NCBI RefSeq assembly: GCF_018320785.1
Contig: NC_054882.1
Coordinates: forward strand, 23,626,719-23,690,718
Reading direction: 5' to 3'
Origin: Cheilinus undulatus
Taxonomy: Eukaryota; Chordata; Actinopteri; Labriformes; Labridae
Length of the DNA: 64,000 nt
The stretch's first letter is position 1. Every line of letters begins with the position of its first letter. Below are positions 13,546 through 26,900 of the stretch, in pieces. The notes beneath the pieces were generated by a model. The model was not told the origin of the DNA and ran no database searches. It saw only the letters and a program-made list of their open reading frames with translations. Both the position numbers and the translations under genes were made by a program.

Positions 13546-13826
13546 ATTCCTCACACTTTTAAGTGTGTTTTGAGAACTGAAGTTGTTAAACAGTTCATCT
13601 CAAAGAGCTGAAGTTTTAGGTCTGAACTACATTTAAATATCAGCATCGAAATCGGCTAAAATTGTTTGCTAAATATCGGCATATCCGGTATCGGCAAAAG
13701 TTCAGTATTGTAAATCCCTAATCAATTGCCTAACCCAAATGAAAATGATGGATGCTCTGTTTTAAAAATGTCAGTCATGTGCTACTTCCTAAGTCCTAAG
13801 CAATCATCTAAAATTCATAATTTCAT

Positions 13827-13891
13827 AATCCCTCCCCTCTAAATTATGAAATTATGAAATTCATAATTTCATAATTTAGAGAGGAGGGATT
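13827..13891. repeat. 65-bp near-perfect palindrome
   Basis: Arms 13827-13858 and 13860-13891 are 32 bp each, complementary with one mismatch, around a single central A. Inner sequence is AT-rich (AAATTATGAAATTATGAA) and the outer ends are AATCCCTCC. It can form a cruciform or a hairpin. Confidence 0.92.
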
Positions 13892-16800
13892 GTTTATTGG
13901 AGTATCTGAAAGGAGGGGTAGGAGGGGCTGATAGGGCATCTATAAAGGTTCTGTTATCTACACTGCTGATAATCTTTATTCGTCAAGATCAAAACCTAAC
14001 AAGACTTGAAAAAACTACCCATCTGTTTTTAACCCATTGCCTGGTCACTGGTTGTCTGTTTTGGTTAAAGAAAGTGATCTGAGGACCACTTCCTCCGATA
14101 CAGAAGCACATCCCCAAGAGAGGAGCTCCAGACTAAACACTCTGCTCTTTCAGCTGCTCTCCTTCACCCTACCAACAAGAGACGGATGCTTGACAAGCGC
14201 TCCCAACAGAAAACCTCATTTTTTCCACCAATTATGAAAAGCAATGCAGAAAGAAGGGGGTGGGGGAGGCAAAGCTTCATAATATTATACACACTGGCAT
14301 TTTGCGAAGTACGTTGAGCAACCTCTGTCAGAGAGAGATGGGCTAATTTCAGGGCGAACAGTGCCAACACAAACAACTGTTCTGGCTAGCTTTCATTGTC
14401 AGCACTTGAGGTTTGAGTTGAATTTTTCAACGCTCCGCAGCCAATTTCTCTTTCCCCTTATCCCCCCCGAATATGATTTGTCCTTTTCCAAGATCCCAGT
14501 CAGTTTTTCAACGCCTACGCAGTTGGAGTAAAAATTTAAAAAAGGTTCAAAGTGTTCTTGTGAGAGAAAAGTCAGATCTAGATGCTCTTTTGAAAACATA
14601 AAAAAAATCGGATTAACATGTCTCTCTCAGGTCGTCAGCGCATGTCCTAATGAGCTCATGTACCTTAACACAGACCTGTTTATACTGTTATGCTGGCATG
14701 ACTTCATTAGGACTGTGTATTTTGATGGAGGTCTGTTCAGGTTATGTCAGCAAGGAGAAGAGGCTGGAGTTAAAACAACTACTGCGTCTATTTCTGTGTG
14801 CTGGGATTCATATCACAGCCATGTCAATGTAAACATCATATGTTTCTGTTTGTGTCTCCAAAAAAGTATTTACTTCAACCTTGATTTTGTTTATTAAAGG
14901 CTTTTAGTGCTCTACATAAAAGCAAAGAGCCATGGCAGGACTTTGGGAGTCCTGGCTGTAATGTTACATTCATAGATGACTCATAATTCTTACGGCTCAC
15001 GCATGGTTCTGGGTATGTGCCATTCAATGAGATGGACGGCGTAATATAGAAACCTCACACAGTCGGGGCCTTATCCTCTGTGGCATATCAAACGCACCTT
15101 TACACATCAGGGGAGGAGCATTTTGGAAATGTGAAGGGGGGCAGATGTTAAAGCTGAATGGGCACTCTTGGAGGCCCCTGTTGCCTGAACATGCAGCCTT
15201 TCCTCTGCTCCAGTATTGAGGCAGCTGTCTTTAATAGAAGAGCTCAGTTCAGCCCATATTTATTCAGGTACAGCTGACAGAGAGAGGGAGAGACAGTCAA
15301 AGAGGCGTGGCCCTTCTTTTTCCTGGCAGCCATGCAGCACTCCTGCGGTTTTTTGGGGGGCAAAGGGACAAGGCGAAAAAGACACAGACATCGAGACAGA
15401 AAGAGAAGGAGAGCAGTCCACTGAAATAGAAATGTATGGCTCCGCTCAGTCCTGTGTTGACTGGACATCATGTGCAAGAGTCAGGCCCCAGGGGCCCCAG
15501 GGCCACCAGGGAGGGGAATGTGTGAGCTCAACTCTCCAGTCTCACTTGATGGCTGTGTCCAAGACAAATCACCAGCGGTGCTGCTGTCACCATGGGCCTT
15601 GACCAAGACAAACAGCCATGTTTTAAAATAAGTACCGGCCCCCTCATAGCCCCTTTCACCTCATCCACACTCAGGCACATCCATATCTCCTAACACTTTA
15701 GAGCATATTCCCTTCACAGGTCATAGGACTGGAGCTGCAGTCCAACGTTCGACACAGGGGACTCACTTTTCACCCTCTCAACGCTGTCTGCCTTCTTTCT
15801 GCTCTGCACACACACTGTGAATTTTTACCACATCACACAAACACCATAGTAGCTGAACTGCTAGGACTGCAATAACAGAGGTGAGAGTGAGTGTGTATGA
15901 CACAAAATGTACAGCACGTTTAAGGGACACCGTCTGTGAGCGTGTGTGTGTGTGCATTTTGATCGTCTATGTATATCTGAGCTTGCATGCACAAAACCTC
16001 AAACTTAGCTAAATTGCAAACTGCCAACTGTGCAGAAGTGTCAGCACTATTCCTTGTTTTTACTTAACAGCACATTGCATCTTGGGAGTTGTGGTCTGTC
16101 TGAAGGGGCCTCTCTGTGTCGCTGCCTGCGGCCTGCTGCAGTGGGACTGTTGTTCCTAACTGAAGTGAGCCTCATTTATCTCTGTAGCAGAGCCCTTCCT
16201 CTCCAGCGTCGGTCCTCCTGGACCCCTGAACTGCTGACACCACCCCCCTCCTTTCTCCCCTCCTCTGAGCTCCAGCATGCGGCAGAAATTGTGAGATGTG
16301 TTTCATCTGCATATTGATCAGCCTGGCCAAAAGAAGTAGGACCTCAGCACTTCACTGAATACATAATGTAAATAAGTATCAGTTATTCTGCTTAAACTCT
16401 CCTGCAATCCTTTCAGTAAAAAACATTTCACCTGTAGTAGGGGATTTTCCAGGTGATTAGGTGGACAGGATTGTGCAACAAAAGTCAATATGAACTTTTA
16501 TCTGAAGATACAAGAAGAATAAACTAGAAAATACTTATCCTAAACATACTGACAATAAGTTCAAATCTGCACCTCTCAGCCAAATGAAAGTTATTGTCTG
16601 GGCGAAGCCATGCTCAGAGTCAGAGAGCTCACCCAAAAACAATCTGACCCCGTTTTGCTCCTATCACCCAATAAAAGCTGGCTGCTTTCAGTGTGTGGGC
16701 AGACTTCAGTGCCAGTCAGTTGTAGTGCAGATGGCTGGGCGCTGGCCTGTCTGATGGATAGCCTACATTCAGCAAGGACCGGACCAATGGCGTCGTGGAT

Positions 16801-17327
16801 TGATTGGCCCAAAGGGGCCGTCGGGGAAAGCACTTCCTGTGTGTGTTAATGGACGCTCCTGCAGAGGCACTGTGGCGGCTTGTGGCAGAGCGATGGTTGT
16901 TACTAACTCTCTCCTTCCTTACCCTCCTCCTCCTTATTCGCTTTCACTCTCACGGATAATTAGAAAAGAGTCATCTGAGCTGAGCCAGGCTTTCCAAGCA
17001 ATCTCTAACCATGAACCAGAAGTTGTACAGTAAATTACTGCAGCTATGCCGCACAATTTCCAATACTTCCTAGAAAAGAACTTTTGATTGAATTCATGGT
17101 AAATCCCTGGAAAGAACCTTGCTTATTTGCCTTTGAATTACAGGAAGACTAAGACTGTACAGAGCTGGTAAAGTTCAAGTTTTTTGTTTTACAGAGCTGC
17201 ATATTATTCAAACAGTCATCAGTATTTGTTTTCATTTTTTTCTGACACCCTACATGACAGGTTGAAAACCATAATATCCCCCTCTATCTCTGATAAGTGT
17301 GGATGGGTAACATTGGTGTGCTTTTAC
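13892..17327. other. No gene seen: presumed mnat1 intron 7
   Basis: No exon, RNA gene or element recognised. A YLNKYGLN frame on the minus strand at about 15244-15267 superficially resembles the start of the last mnat1 exon (YLNHVRAAS) but its phase and following sequence do not fit. Confidence 0.5.
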
Positions 17328-17449
17328 CCAAGTCTGCCAAGCTGCTCAAGTTCAGGCACTGGGGGTCCACCGAGTTCAATCTGAAGGGGCTTGTAGTGGT
17401 ACAGAACTTCCTCTATCCTGGGCACAGGCTGAAGTGACACCGTCTGACG
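17328..17449 (-). CDS. mnat1: mnat1 coding exon 7, CDK7-cyclin H activating region
   Basis: A 122-bp exon found by translating the minus strand directly; it is too short to stand out as an open frame. It encodes [20 protein letters not shown] then [21 protein letters not shown], which matches the MAT1 C-terminal segment (SLAP, EEALYEYQPLQIE, VPELE, LGRLG in human). The acceptor is TTTCTTTACAG before CGTCAG and the donor GG|GTAAAAG. It enters on a codon boundary as exon 6 requires and leaves two bases, so the next exon should complete a Gly codon. About 272 of an expected ~309 residues are covered once this exon is added. Confidence 0.93.
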
Positions 17450-17928
17450 CTGTAAAGAAAAACAGAGACAGCATGTAACCATGGACAATAATCTTTATTG
17501 TCTTATTAAAGTTTGCATAGTAACATGGGAAACTTTAGTGATGGAAAAGTTAGTGAGACAGAAATGGAACATAATAATTTGGAGGAGGCTTAATGTCAAT
17601 CAAACTGCAGCATTTACAACCAACTGTTCTTAACTGACTAGTTTAGACATGGAGTTACGCCATTTTCGATTTCCCCTGGTACTGCTAGTGAGGTGGAGAA
17701 ACAATAGACAATGATTTAGCTTTTTTAACCATTGAAAACTAACTGCTCCGGATGCTAATCGCAGAAATAGCTGTGGGTTTTGTTCATGAAATCATGAAGG
17801 AAAAGTTAATGTAAAAATAGAGAAGAGAGCAAACAAACAATGTAGAGAAAGTTGAACTTGGTAGACCAAAGTAAATGTGCAGGTGGCACAAGCTGATTCA
17901 GCTGTGATTTCTGACTGTTTCATCTGTT

Positions 17929-18456
17929 GCATGCCAGATGGATGTTTTTCACACATCCATCTGGAAAACCACTCACAGGCGATGTTTGGGAAAGGGCAGA
18001 GCCTTTGAAAAAAAAAAAAACTTGGAGGGTGACTGGATGAACGTTCTGTCACATCTTTTCAGGCCAATCAGAGCAACAAAACACATGACGTAGCTGCTAA
18101 CAAACTGTGCCTGCGCCCCTACCAAAGGACTAAACTCCATAAAGAACTGCATAACGCAAACCATGGCAACTGTAGAAATATCAGTACATGACTTTTGTTA
18201 ATTTTGAACAGAAAACAACTAACTGCTGTTCTTTGTTCTCCCTTTAATGAAGAAATGTCATCAAGTTCTGATAAAACTGATGCTTTAGTGGCATCCACGC
18301 TAAGCTCTTCCGCCATGCACCGGCCTCTTCTCGCTGCTTGCTTACGTCCCGACTCTGCGGTCCTCAAAAGTACTGCCCCTCAGCGCTGATTGGCCCTGTC
18401 ACTTTCTAACCAGGCCCAAACGGTTCAGGTGGGAGCTTTGCAAGATGGATTCGCCA
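17929..18456. repeat. Second copy of the inner part of the 4713-5425 hAT-type element
   Basis: Shares CAATCAGAGCAACAAAACAC, AAAGTACTGCCCCTCAGCGC and CCCAAACGGTTCAG with 4768-5107, in the same order. It has about 180 bp of extra sequence at 18125-18290 and lacks the terminal repeats. Near its left end is a perfect 12-bp hairpin: arms 17934-17945 and 17953-17964. Confidence 0.75.
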
Positions 18457-19987
18457 GTGAGAAACACAGAAACAGGCGTATACATCTGCTTTGCAAGGTT
18501 ATCTGTTCCACAGATCAATCTAAAACGATTACTCTGAACGTCACCTAAAAGGTTCCCTATATTAGTAAAGTTAGAACTTGGTCCCCTACAACCATTATAC
18601 AAAAATTCAGTCAAACAACTGCAGTTCCTAATTCCCCTGACCATAATGATGGAGAGGGAAACATGATACTTCTCAAGGACAGTGTAGAAATTTTCAACTT
18701 GGGGCTCTGCCATCAAAGGGGAATTTCCACACAGCATCAGAGCACTGGGCTTTCTCTAGTATTAAAGTAATAAGATTCAGAAGATGAGCCAAAGTCATGA
18801 AACAAACCTGGGATTAAAACGATGATGTCTAAACAAACAGACTTTTTAAGCAAGTAGCAGAGGAACTGAGAGACAAAAGAAAAGATAAAAAGATAAAGAA
18901 AGAAAGCAAATACAAGAGAAGCGGGGGTGTATAAACAACAGAGCACAGAGGGGAGCTGATGAAAACCAAACTAAACGAGTAACATGTGCCCCCCGGCCTC
19001 ACACTGCCTGCCCTCACATAGGCTTTAGTCCTCACTAAAAGGAAAAAAAGCTACCGAAGCTGAGCTTGAAATTACTGCTGAACCAAAGATGCACATGGAG
19101 ACACCAATGAGCTTTTTTATCCATTCACAAAATGGAAGTCACTCTAGTAAGCAGGCCAGCTCGTGGGATAACTAGAGAAAAAACTAACACACATCACCAA
19201 AATATTTCTTACGCTTTCTTTAATGATAGATCTGATTTACAAATAGTGTTTAAGCAGCAACTTTATTCCTGTCTCCTACTTCACAGTATGTATTCACATT
19301 GCAAAACAAAAATGCAAATACTGCTTAAGGAGATTTTTGCTTTTGCTTTTGTTTGTTTTTTTTTAACCAATATCACCTAGCCCTATTAGTGAGAATGACT
19401 TTCTTCTACCTTAACCAAGCAGGTCTAAACATGCTGCAAACAGAAATAGTTTACAAATGCAGCTGAAAAAGCTGCAGGGGCAGGAAGAGTGGAAGTTTAT
19501 CCAACTTTATGGAGCGTTGCACTTTTCTACTTCTGCAAGAATAATGAGTATCTGTATTGATTGATATTTTTATATTCTTTTAAACCTGTAATAAAAGCCT
19601 ATCCCAATTTAAGGCCCTGGCCCTTATACTAGTATGGTGTTGATGTATGTTTTGATAAATAAAGACCGGTCTCAACAAGAGGCCTCTTTGCATTTAGTGT
19701 TGATATAGTTGGCAGATTAAATATAAGAAGGAAAAACAGAAAGACACCAAAAATAAGATAAGATGAACTTCAACATTTGCCTATGAAACACAGACTGCTG
19801 CCAGTACATGTAACAGTGTATGACAGTAGCTCTAAGATCAGCTGAGATTCATATTTGCATCAGTAGAATATGTGTATGGCCTCTCAGTGTCCCCTGTATG
19901 AAGACCTCTATAAAAACTAAAGACATATAAATTTCTGTGAACACCAGGAGAGATGAGTATTACCCTGCTGCTTGTGCTGGCTTTAGA

Positions 19988-20125
19988 GCAGAGGTGGAGG
20001 AAGAAGTGCACGACTGCTGTGCTCTAATAAGAGTAAAGTTACTCTGGTTAAAATTTACTTAAGTAAAAGTAAAATTACTGATCTATACATTTACTCAAGT
20101 TAAATTAAAAAGTACTTTAGGTACC
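19988..20125. repeat. MITE-like GTAAAAGTA repeat, left fragment
   Basis: Starts GCAGAGGTGGAGGAAGAAGT and runs into AGTTACTCTGGTTAAAA and TACTTAAGTAAAAGTA. The second, more complete copy is at 20613. The family is widespread in teleosts from memory; no coding content. Confidence 0.5.
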
Positions 20126-20612
20126 GAGTACCGAACAACTAATGAGGAGTTGTACACTAAAATATGATCTTTGCTAATTGGCAAGAACAACAAAAAAACA
20201 GATCTCCAACCAGGCTGTTGAGTTACTCAGTTACTCTTGAAAATCTGGGGCAAGGTGGGTCTCCTCTAACAAGAACAAAGTAGACAGTCAGCGCCATAGC
20301 AAGGCAATGCATACTGATGAAGAATACACACTAGGTACTCTTTAGGAACACTTAAAGTCACTCAGTCACTCTAACTCAGCGGATAACGTCACTCATGGTG
20401 CAAGTGACTGAATGAGCAAACTAACACTGGTGGATCAACACTCAAATAACTTCAGCACTGGAGGCCATTTTACTCAGAAATAATACTTTGGGAGTTTAAA
20501 CCAACTCTGAAATGTTTAACCCTGCGATATCAACACTACAGTTTTTATTGTGTACAACAGTTGTTTTGGGATGTGATGTCGTATCATCGTCTCTCTATGT
20601 GCTACTGTGTAG

Positions 20613-20797
20613 TCAGTAGAGGTAGAAAAAGAACAATAGTAATTATACTCGAGTAAAAGTACAGGTACTCTGGTTAAAACTTGTGTAAATAGAAAGGAAA
20701 GTACTGATTTCAAAATGTGTTTTAAAAAGTACAAGTATCCCAAAACACTACTCAATTACAGTATCTGAGTAAATGTATTGTTACTTTCAACTCCTGC
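20613..20797. repeat. MITE-like GTAAAAGTA repeat, near-complete copy
   Basis: The left end AGTAGAGGTAGAAAAAGAAC and the complement of the right end GCAGGAGTTGAAAGTAACAA are imperfect inverted repeats. The body contains GAGTAAAAGTACAGGTACTC, itself nearly palindromic. Confidence 0.5.
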
Positions 20798-20847
20798 TTT
20801 TGAGATGGAAATACATGTTATGATAATGAAAACAAGTGTTATTTCTA

Positions 20848-23631
20848 GGGATGTATGATACTGGATCATGAACCTGGTGGAGTTCAACCAGAATCTCACT
20901 TGTGCTAACAAATGTAAAAACAAAAGCAGAAAATCTAGTCCACAACCTCTTTTGACAAAAAATAATGAAAACAGCTACAAAATTTAAGACCTTATGGTCT
21001 TCCATTTAAGTATTTTTAATAAATTATTGTGCTCAAGGACAGATTGTATTGTAGCCTTTGTCCTTTTTTGGATGTCCATCATCGAAATAATTTAGGGTTA
21101 CATTTTTCTTTTTAAATACAAAACACAAGGCACCCTGTTCTCCATGGTTTTCAGTCAACCTTTAACCCAAAGGTGCCAGCAATCCCCTCTCCTGTCCCAT
21201 CCATTCATTCAACACAGTGGAGCCCCACCACAGGCTAATGAAACCCAGACCGACCCACCCAAACCCAGTCACTCTCCCTCACTTTCACACTTCTTCAGTC
21301 CCTCCATCCATCTTCCTTCAGACTTTCAGCAGTGTTTTACTCCTCTGCTGTGCCAATCAAAGACACGCACAGGGATGAATAGGTGGAGGGAGGAACAGAG
21401 GAAGAAAAGTCTACAGCTGTGGAGTTATAAAGACAGAGACCAGCAAATTGGGAGTTGCAGATAACTAAAGTGCAGTAAATCAGATTTTTAAGCGACAGAC
21501 AGACGGAGCAGGGCCAACTCCCGGTCTGGAGAAATTTCTGTTGCATTCCTCAGCTAGGGCACCTTGAAATCTGGCAGAGATTCATCATTATGAACAAAAC
21601 CAGCATAAGACATGCATACAGAAAAACAGGCTGTGCCCTTCAGAACGTATTTACAAAAATATGTAAATAAACACTGTTGTACTTCAAGAAAGACAGCCTA
21701 TTTGAAAGATTGTCTATCTAATGCAGAGCTGTGTCCAACACTGCTGAAACTTTCAATCATAAACTCATCACATCCTATTAAAAGCTTGTGTGAATTATGG
21801 TGCATGAATGTTGTTTTCCAAATGCTCTGGTGGAAGAAAGAAACAGGGAGGGGAAGAGGACCGAGCAGAGCAGACATGGCTGAGGAACCAGGGGCCACTG
21901 GAACAACACGACTGAAAAGAGCCAACACAAACATCTGCTTTAAACATCATAGAGGCCCTTCTTAGTACCTACACAACATTATGTGTGTCCTCATGGCACT
22001 TTCAAGTTTGTGTATATCTGGTATTTAAGACTCCCATAATACCCCTGTGACACCTAAATTAAACTCTTGGGGCTGTCAATCTTAATAAAACCGCAGGGGA
22101 GGACGATTTGAAGAAATCACCATTGCGCCAGAGGGAGTAGTTGTCCTTCTCTTGGTCTTGTGAACCTCCTTAACCTGCCTCAGACCCAGATAGTGTAATA
22201 GTGATCTCGTAATACCAGCTCCGATTTCTGGGAGGGGAACTGTTTGAAAAGGTCAAGTAAAAGCCGCCACTGGTGCCTATCCTCGTGTTGGTGAAGGGGA
22301 CAGGTGTGCTGGCGTGAAAAACTGTTAAGTACTACACGCCTCTCAGAAGAGGGTTGAATTCAGCTTGTGATGTGCCGTCACCTTACCCCCTTTTCACTTC
22401 GCTGTTCATCTGGGAAAGCAACAGGGTTAACCCATCTGACAGAGGACAGGGATGTGGCAGGCATTCGTGTGACTTTTATGGGACAGGGGTCTCATAAAAG
22501 TCATTTTAAGGTTTGAGAGGTCTGCCCTCGAGTAACAGCACTGAGCGTACCAAAGCCTACATTAACATCAAGATGATGGATGGGGTGTTTGTCAGAGGTG
22601 CACCTACATGCTTGAAAAGCCAAATTTTTTGCAGTCTCACTTTTACGGATGTTTTAAGTAAGACTTATTTAATTTGTACCTATCAATAAGCTCCAATACT
22701 GTGCTATGTTTAAAAAATGCTTTATCATTCCTAATTATACATTTCAAGATGCAAAGTTATAAGTCAAAAGTTCACAACTGTTAAAAACCTCATTATCTTC
22801 TAAATCATGGGTCGCCACTAAGAAAGTCACCATAAACACATGCCAAATGCATAAACACATTAACCAAACATCAGCACCCTAAAGGCCCCCCATTTCTCCA
22901 CAGCTCAGCAGGACACATCAAGGTCACTGAAACATCGACCTCGCCATCAGACCCTTCCCACAGCATCTACAGAAACGCACACAAAACCACATTGCAATTG
23001 GCTCCTGGGAGTTTGGAGTCACATCCCCTTCCCACTGAGCTCCAAAGCCAGTGAAGCCCTCATCATTAATGCACAGGGTGATAATGAGGACATTGAAAAA
23101 GGAACGGTGGACAGTGTTGTATTGGGGATAAAAGTTAATAAGCCTTGTTAGGCATCAGCCTCTTGCCATCTCATGCTCAGCACTGACTTCCACCTTCTGC
23201 CCTGGCACTGCAGGCGCTTCTGTACAGATAAAGAGCTTTGGGCTTCCCACTGGCCCACTGAGCAGCAAGTAGCAAGTGTAAAAGCTGCTGCCTGCACGGT
23301 GCCTCCCCATCGCCTTACAAGTTTAAATATAACTGCCTGACCAGAGGCAGCTGCCCCGGCGCAAAGCCCCTAAAGCTGACAACTCCTTTTTTTCCGCTGG
23401 GCCGGGCCAGCCTGCCCCCACGGGCAAGGGTTGCCGAGGCCAACCTAAACAGGGGCAAAGCCTGGGGCAGGGGCAGAGGTGTGAATAGCCACATGTGCTT
23501 GTGCCAATCAGGGCTGACAGTTCTCTTTACCCTCAGAGCTGACCCCCATCTCCCAGAGCCCCTGCAGCTACCAACCTACATGCCACCAACTTACGAAATC
23601 AAAAGGGAAAGACAAGACGGCTATGCTTTCT
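20848..23631. other. No gene seen: mnat1 intron 6, mostly unique sequence
   Basis: A TAGGGATGTA hAT-like start is at 20848. From about 22080 to 23600 the sequence is repeat-free with balanced composition and runs of homeodomain-like sites (for example CAATCTTAATAAAACC), which is unlike the surrounding degraded transposons. It could hold conserved noncoding elements. No exon found. Confidence 0.4.
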
Positions 23632-23632
23632 G

Positions 23633-23942
23633 TTAGGGCTGGGCAATTAATCAAAATTTAGATTAAACTGCATTATGGCCTGCTGCAATTTTCAAATCAC
23701 AGAAGGTGCAATATTTCTATAACTTTTTTGCAGCAGAGATGTTATGCCTACACATCATGCAATCATTGAAGTGTCATTTTTTTCTCTGTTTACAAAAATC
23801 CTACTTTCCTCATTTTTGCACATTTTTCTTAATTAGAATGAGAATGACATAAAAAAAAACGATCACTCTCTTCAATACAACAATTCATCCTGAGTTTGCA
23901 TTACAAGTCAAAATAATATTTTTCAAACTTGCGCAGCCCTAG
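23633..23942. mobile_element. hAT-like MITE
   Basis: Left end TAGGGCTGGGCAATTAATC and right end complement TAGGGCTGCGCAAGTTTG form matching termini 310 bp apart. The flanking 8-mers do not match, so the target duplication is lost or was never there. No frame inside. Confidence 0.65.
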
Positions 23943-23944
23943 TT

Positions 23945-26900
23945 TAATCTATCTAATATTGTGTTGGATATAATGTAGAACAATTAATGCTTGTGTAAGT
24001 AAAAGTGAGTTCTGATCAATCATTTTTAACGTATTTGAGGTAGTCTGGGAATCCAAAAACTGAATGGATTTTACAGTGTCTAGCAGTTTGTGGCTTAAAC
24101 TGAAATGTTTTATCTCTAAGCGATAACTACATAAGCATCAGATTACTCCTGATGTGAAAAACACTATGTCACTAGCGTGGCTTGCATACTGCCTGCTTTT
24201 GCTTTCGCTTTCCAAATTGACTTTTTTCCTGTACACAATAAAGCATGCTCAAATATGACTGTTCAATACTATCAGGGCTACGAATGGAAGCCACAACACT
24301 TCCCATGCTGAAAATCAGACCCTCTCAAGTAAAAAATCTACATATTTGTAGAATCATTAAGCAAGCCTCAGCTCTTACACAACGATGACTTTCTAGTGAA
24401 TGCTTGTGATGTTAAAAAGGTAAATACTTTAACTTGTTTGCATAAATCTAACACATATCTATCTTTTGTCTCAGGAGTGTGAATGGAGGAAATAACACAG
24501 AATTGAGTGAAGAGTGAGTGGGGGTTGGGGGAGAGAGTAAAGATGACTTTCCAGGCAAAACAGGTTTGTCAAGTCTGCCGCAGGAGAGCAGCGCTTGACA
24601 AGTACGTCTACCAAGCAGAGGTCACTGTAGAGGACATCTAAACGGATAAAAACTCAACCACAGCAATCAAGCTCACAGCACGAATGGGTGTATTTGTGTT
24701 TTTCTTTTCTATGGCATTCAAATTCCTCTCCCTTAGTGCTGAATAGAATAAAGCCAGAGAACATGGGGTCAATTTCAGACAGCTACACATCTATGTTTAG
24801 GGATAAACTTTCCACCCATGTGTGTTTGTGTGAGTTGGACTTTGTTTATGCGAATGTCCTGCTTTCATTCAGTGCCCATGCTGGCCATGTCAGGTATGCC
24901 AGCTGCTCTGCTGCCTGAGAGGAGTGGATTGGGCCCCAGCAGCACTGGAACCTGGGACCTTTCATATAAGATGGCGCTGAAAGCTGCTCCAAGGTGGAGA
25001 GATTCCCCATCGGTCAACTGCTTTCAGGAATGGGAGATTGCAGCAGCTGAGGACAAACACCGACCTCAAAAACACTCACAAACAGAGCCATCAGGCTTTA
25101 ATACCATTTTGGAAAAAAAAAGAAAACATATATGACTCATGCAGTGGTTAAACAAAAAGTACTTTATATGTTAATTACCCTCATCCAGAGTCCATGTTTT
25201 GCTCTGAGCAGGTGTCAAACCTGATGACTACACATGGTGACTCTTGTCATCACACTTGGCACATCAACTGCTCTTCTGTGTCACACAACAACAAGCAACC
25301 TGTTTAAACAGCGAATAGTTGCCTCCCTCCCACATGGAGAGTCTCTTTTGATATCGGCAGACTTCTATTTTAGAAAGACACTTTATTCTTCAAAGGATGT
25401 TTACTCAGACTGGCGGAGGGGAGTGTCGTTAATGTGTGTGCGTGCACGCACTCGCACATGGGTATGTGTGTGTCTTGGTTCAATAGAGTGCCTACAAAGT
25501 GAGGGATTAGTGAGTGTTTTCCAGACCATTCCTCAGGCAAGACCAGGCACATCCCATCACACATCACACCTGGACTGACATTACTTTCCCCCCAAGATTG
25601 TCAAACTTCCTCAAGCATCCAATTGACAACAAGTGAACACACAAGCAGATTAACCAGAATCCGGGTGGTTGGAAAGCCCTGATATCACTCCTGGAAAATC
25701 ACTCGAACAAAGACAAGTGCCAGGATGGCTGGAATGTCTCCTCGCATGTTCCCAGGAAACACCATGACACAACTTGATGAAACCTTAGATCACTCTTTAA
25801 ATAAAGGCCAGAGTCATTAGGGAAGTTGAGGAAGAGTCAGCTTCCTCACGCTCCATGGATTACCAGGCTCAGAGACATGCAGATTTGTCATTCCACAAGT
25901 GACCGCTCACCTTGGCCTGGGTTAAAAGCAGCTTCCTGAAAGTGCTGGTGGAGCAGGGTGGTGGGGAAGAGTTAGGGGCACTGTGTATTTATTATTCTGT
26001 CACAACTGAACTTGGACATCAGAAAAGCACAGGATCATGAACGGTCTCCTCTCCATTTGACAGTGTCACAAATGAAAAAGATGCATTTGTATACAAACTT
26101 GCGTTTTCAATAACAGCGGTTCTGATCATCTAACATTATTTTCATTAAATGAAAAAATTGGTTTTGTTCTGTGTTTTTTTCAGGGGGTTTGTTTGTGAAA
26201 AATGTCCCCTTCATTTTCACAGGGCCTGAGGTGACATTTTCAAATTGCTTTTTTATCTAGGTCTCATAAAAAGAATTGCAACTAAATTTGCAATGAAAAG
26301 CAACAACAGCTATCTAATAAATAAACTTATCATAATTTTTTTTTATTATTTTCTGTTGAACAATTGATAATTAAAAGAATAAACAATTCAGAACTCTTTG
26401 ATATTCTTGTCACTAAAAAAAAGAACAAACCCATTTTTAGCAATGTCAAAAGCAAAAGGTTTAAATGGAGCCCAGTTCTAAAAAATGTATTTTTACATTC
26501 AGGCCCATCCATTTCTCCAGAAGAAAAAGTGAACCCAGCATGGAACAAGGGACCACAAACAAGCAGATAAATGAATTCCAGCAATCTGCAGGAATCCACC
26601 ACTCTGCGCTGAAACACCACCAAGTCAAACAGAAGTCATTCTTATGGACTCTGAAGTGGAGGGAAATCCAAACCCACACGTTCCCTTGACTCAAGTCTTT
26701 CAGTCCAACATACAGCAGATGCATGGTGGGAGCTATGCTCCACCAACAGGAGCTCAGGGACAGGAGGATGAAGAGAAAAGGGAAGAAAGAAGTGAGGAAA
26801 AACAGCCAGTGAAGAAGCCAAGAGAAACAAAATCGTGCTGTTTCTCTCTCCATCAGCAAGTTTAACTTCATGCGGCACATCGAGGGGGTGAGAGTCCACA

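Noticed and set aside
15244..15290. YLNKYGLN on the minus strand as the missing last mnat1 exon
   Set aside because: The phase after the preceding CTGTCAG acceptor-like string is wrong, a stop follows at once, and the rest of the expected C-terminus is absent.
15216..15602. 128-residue plus-strand open frame
   Set aside because: Arg/Glu repeats come from a purine-rich low-complexity stretch; no domain seen.
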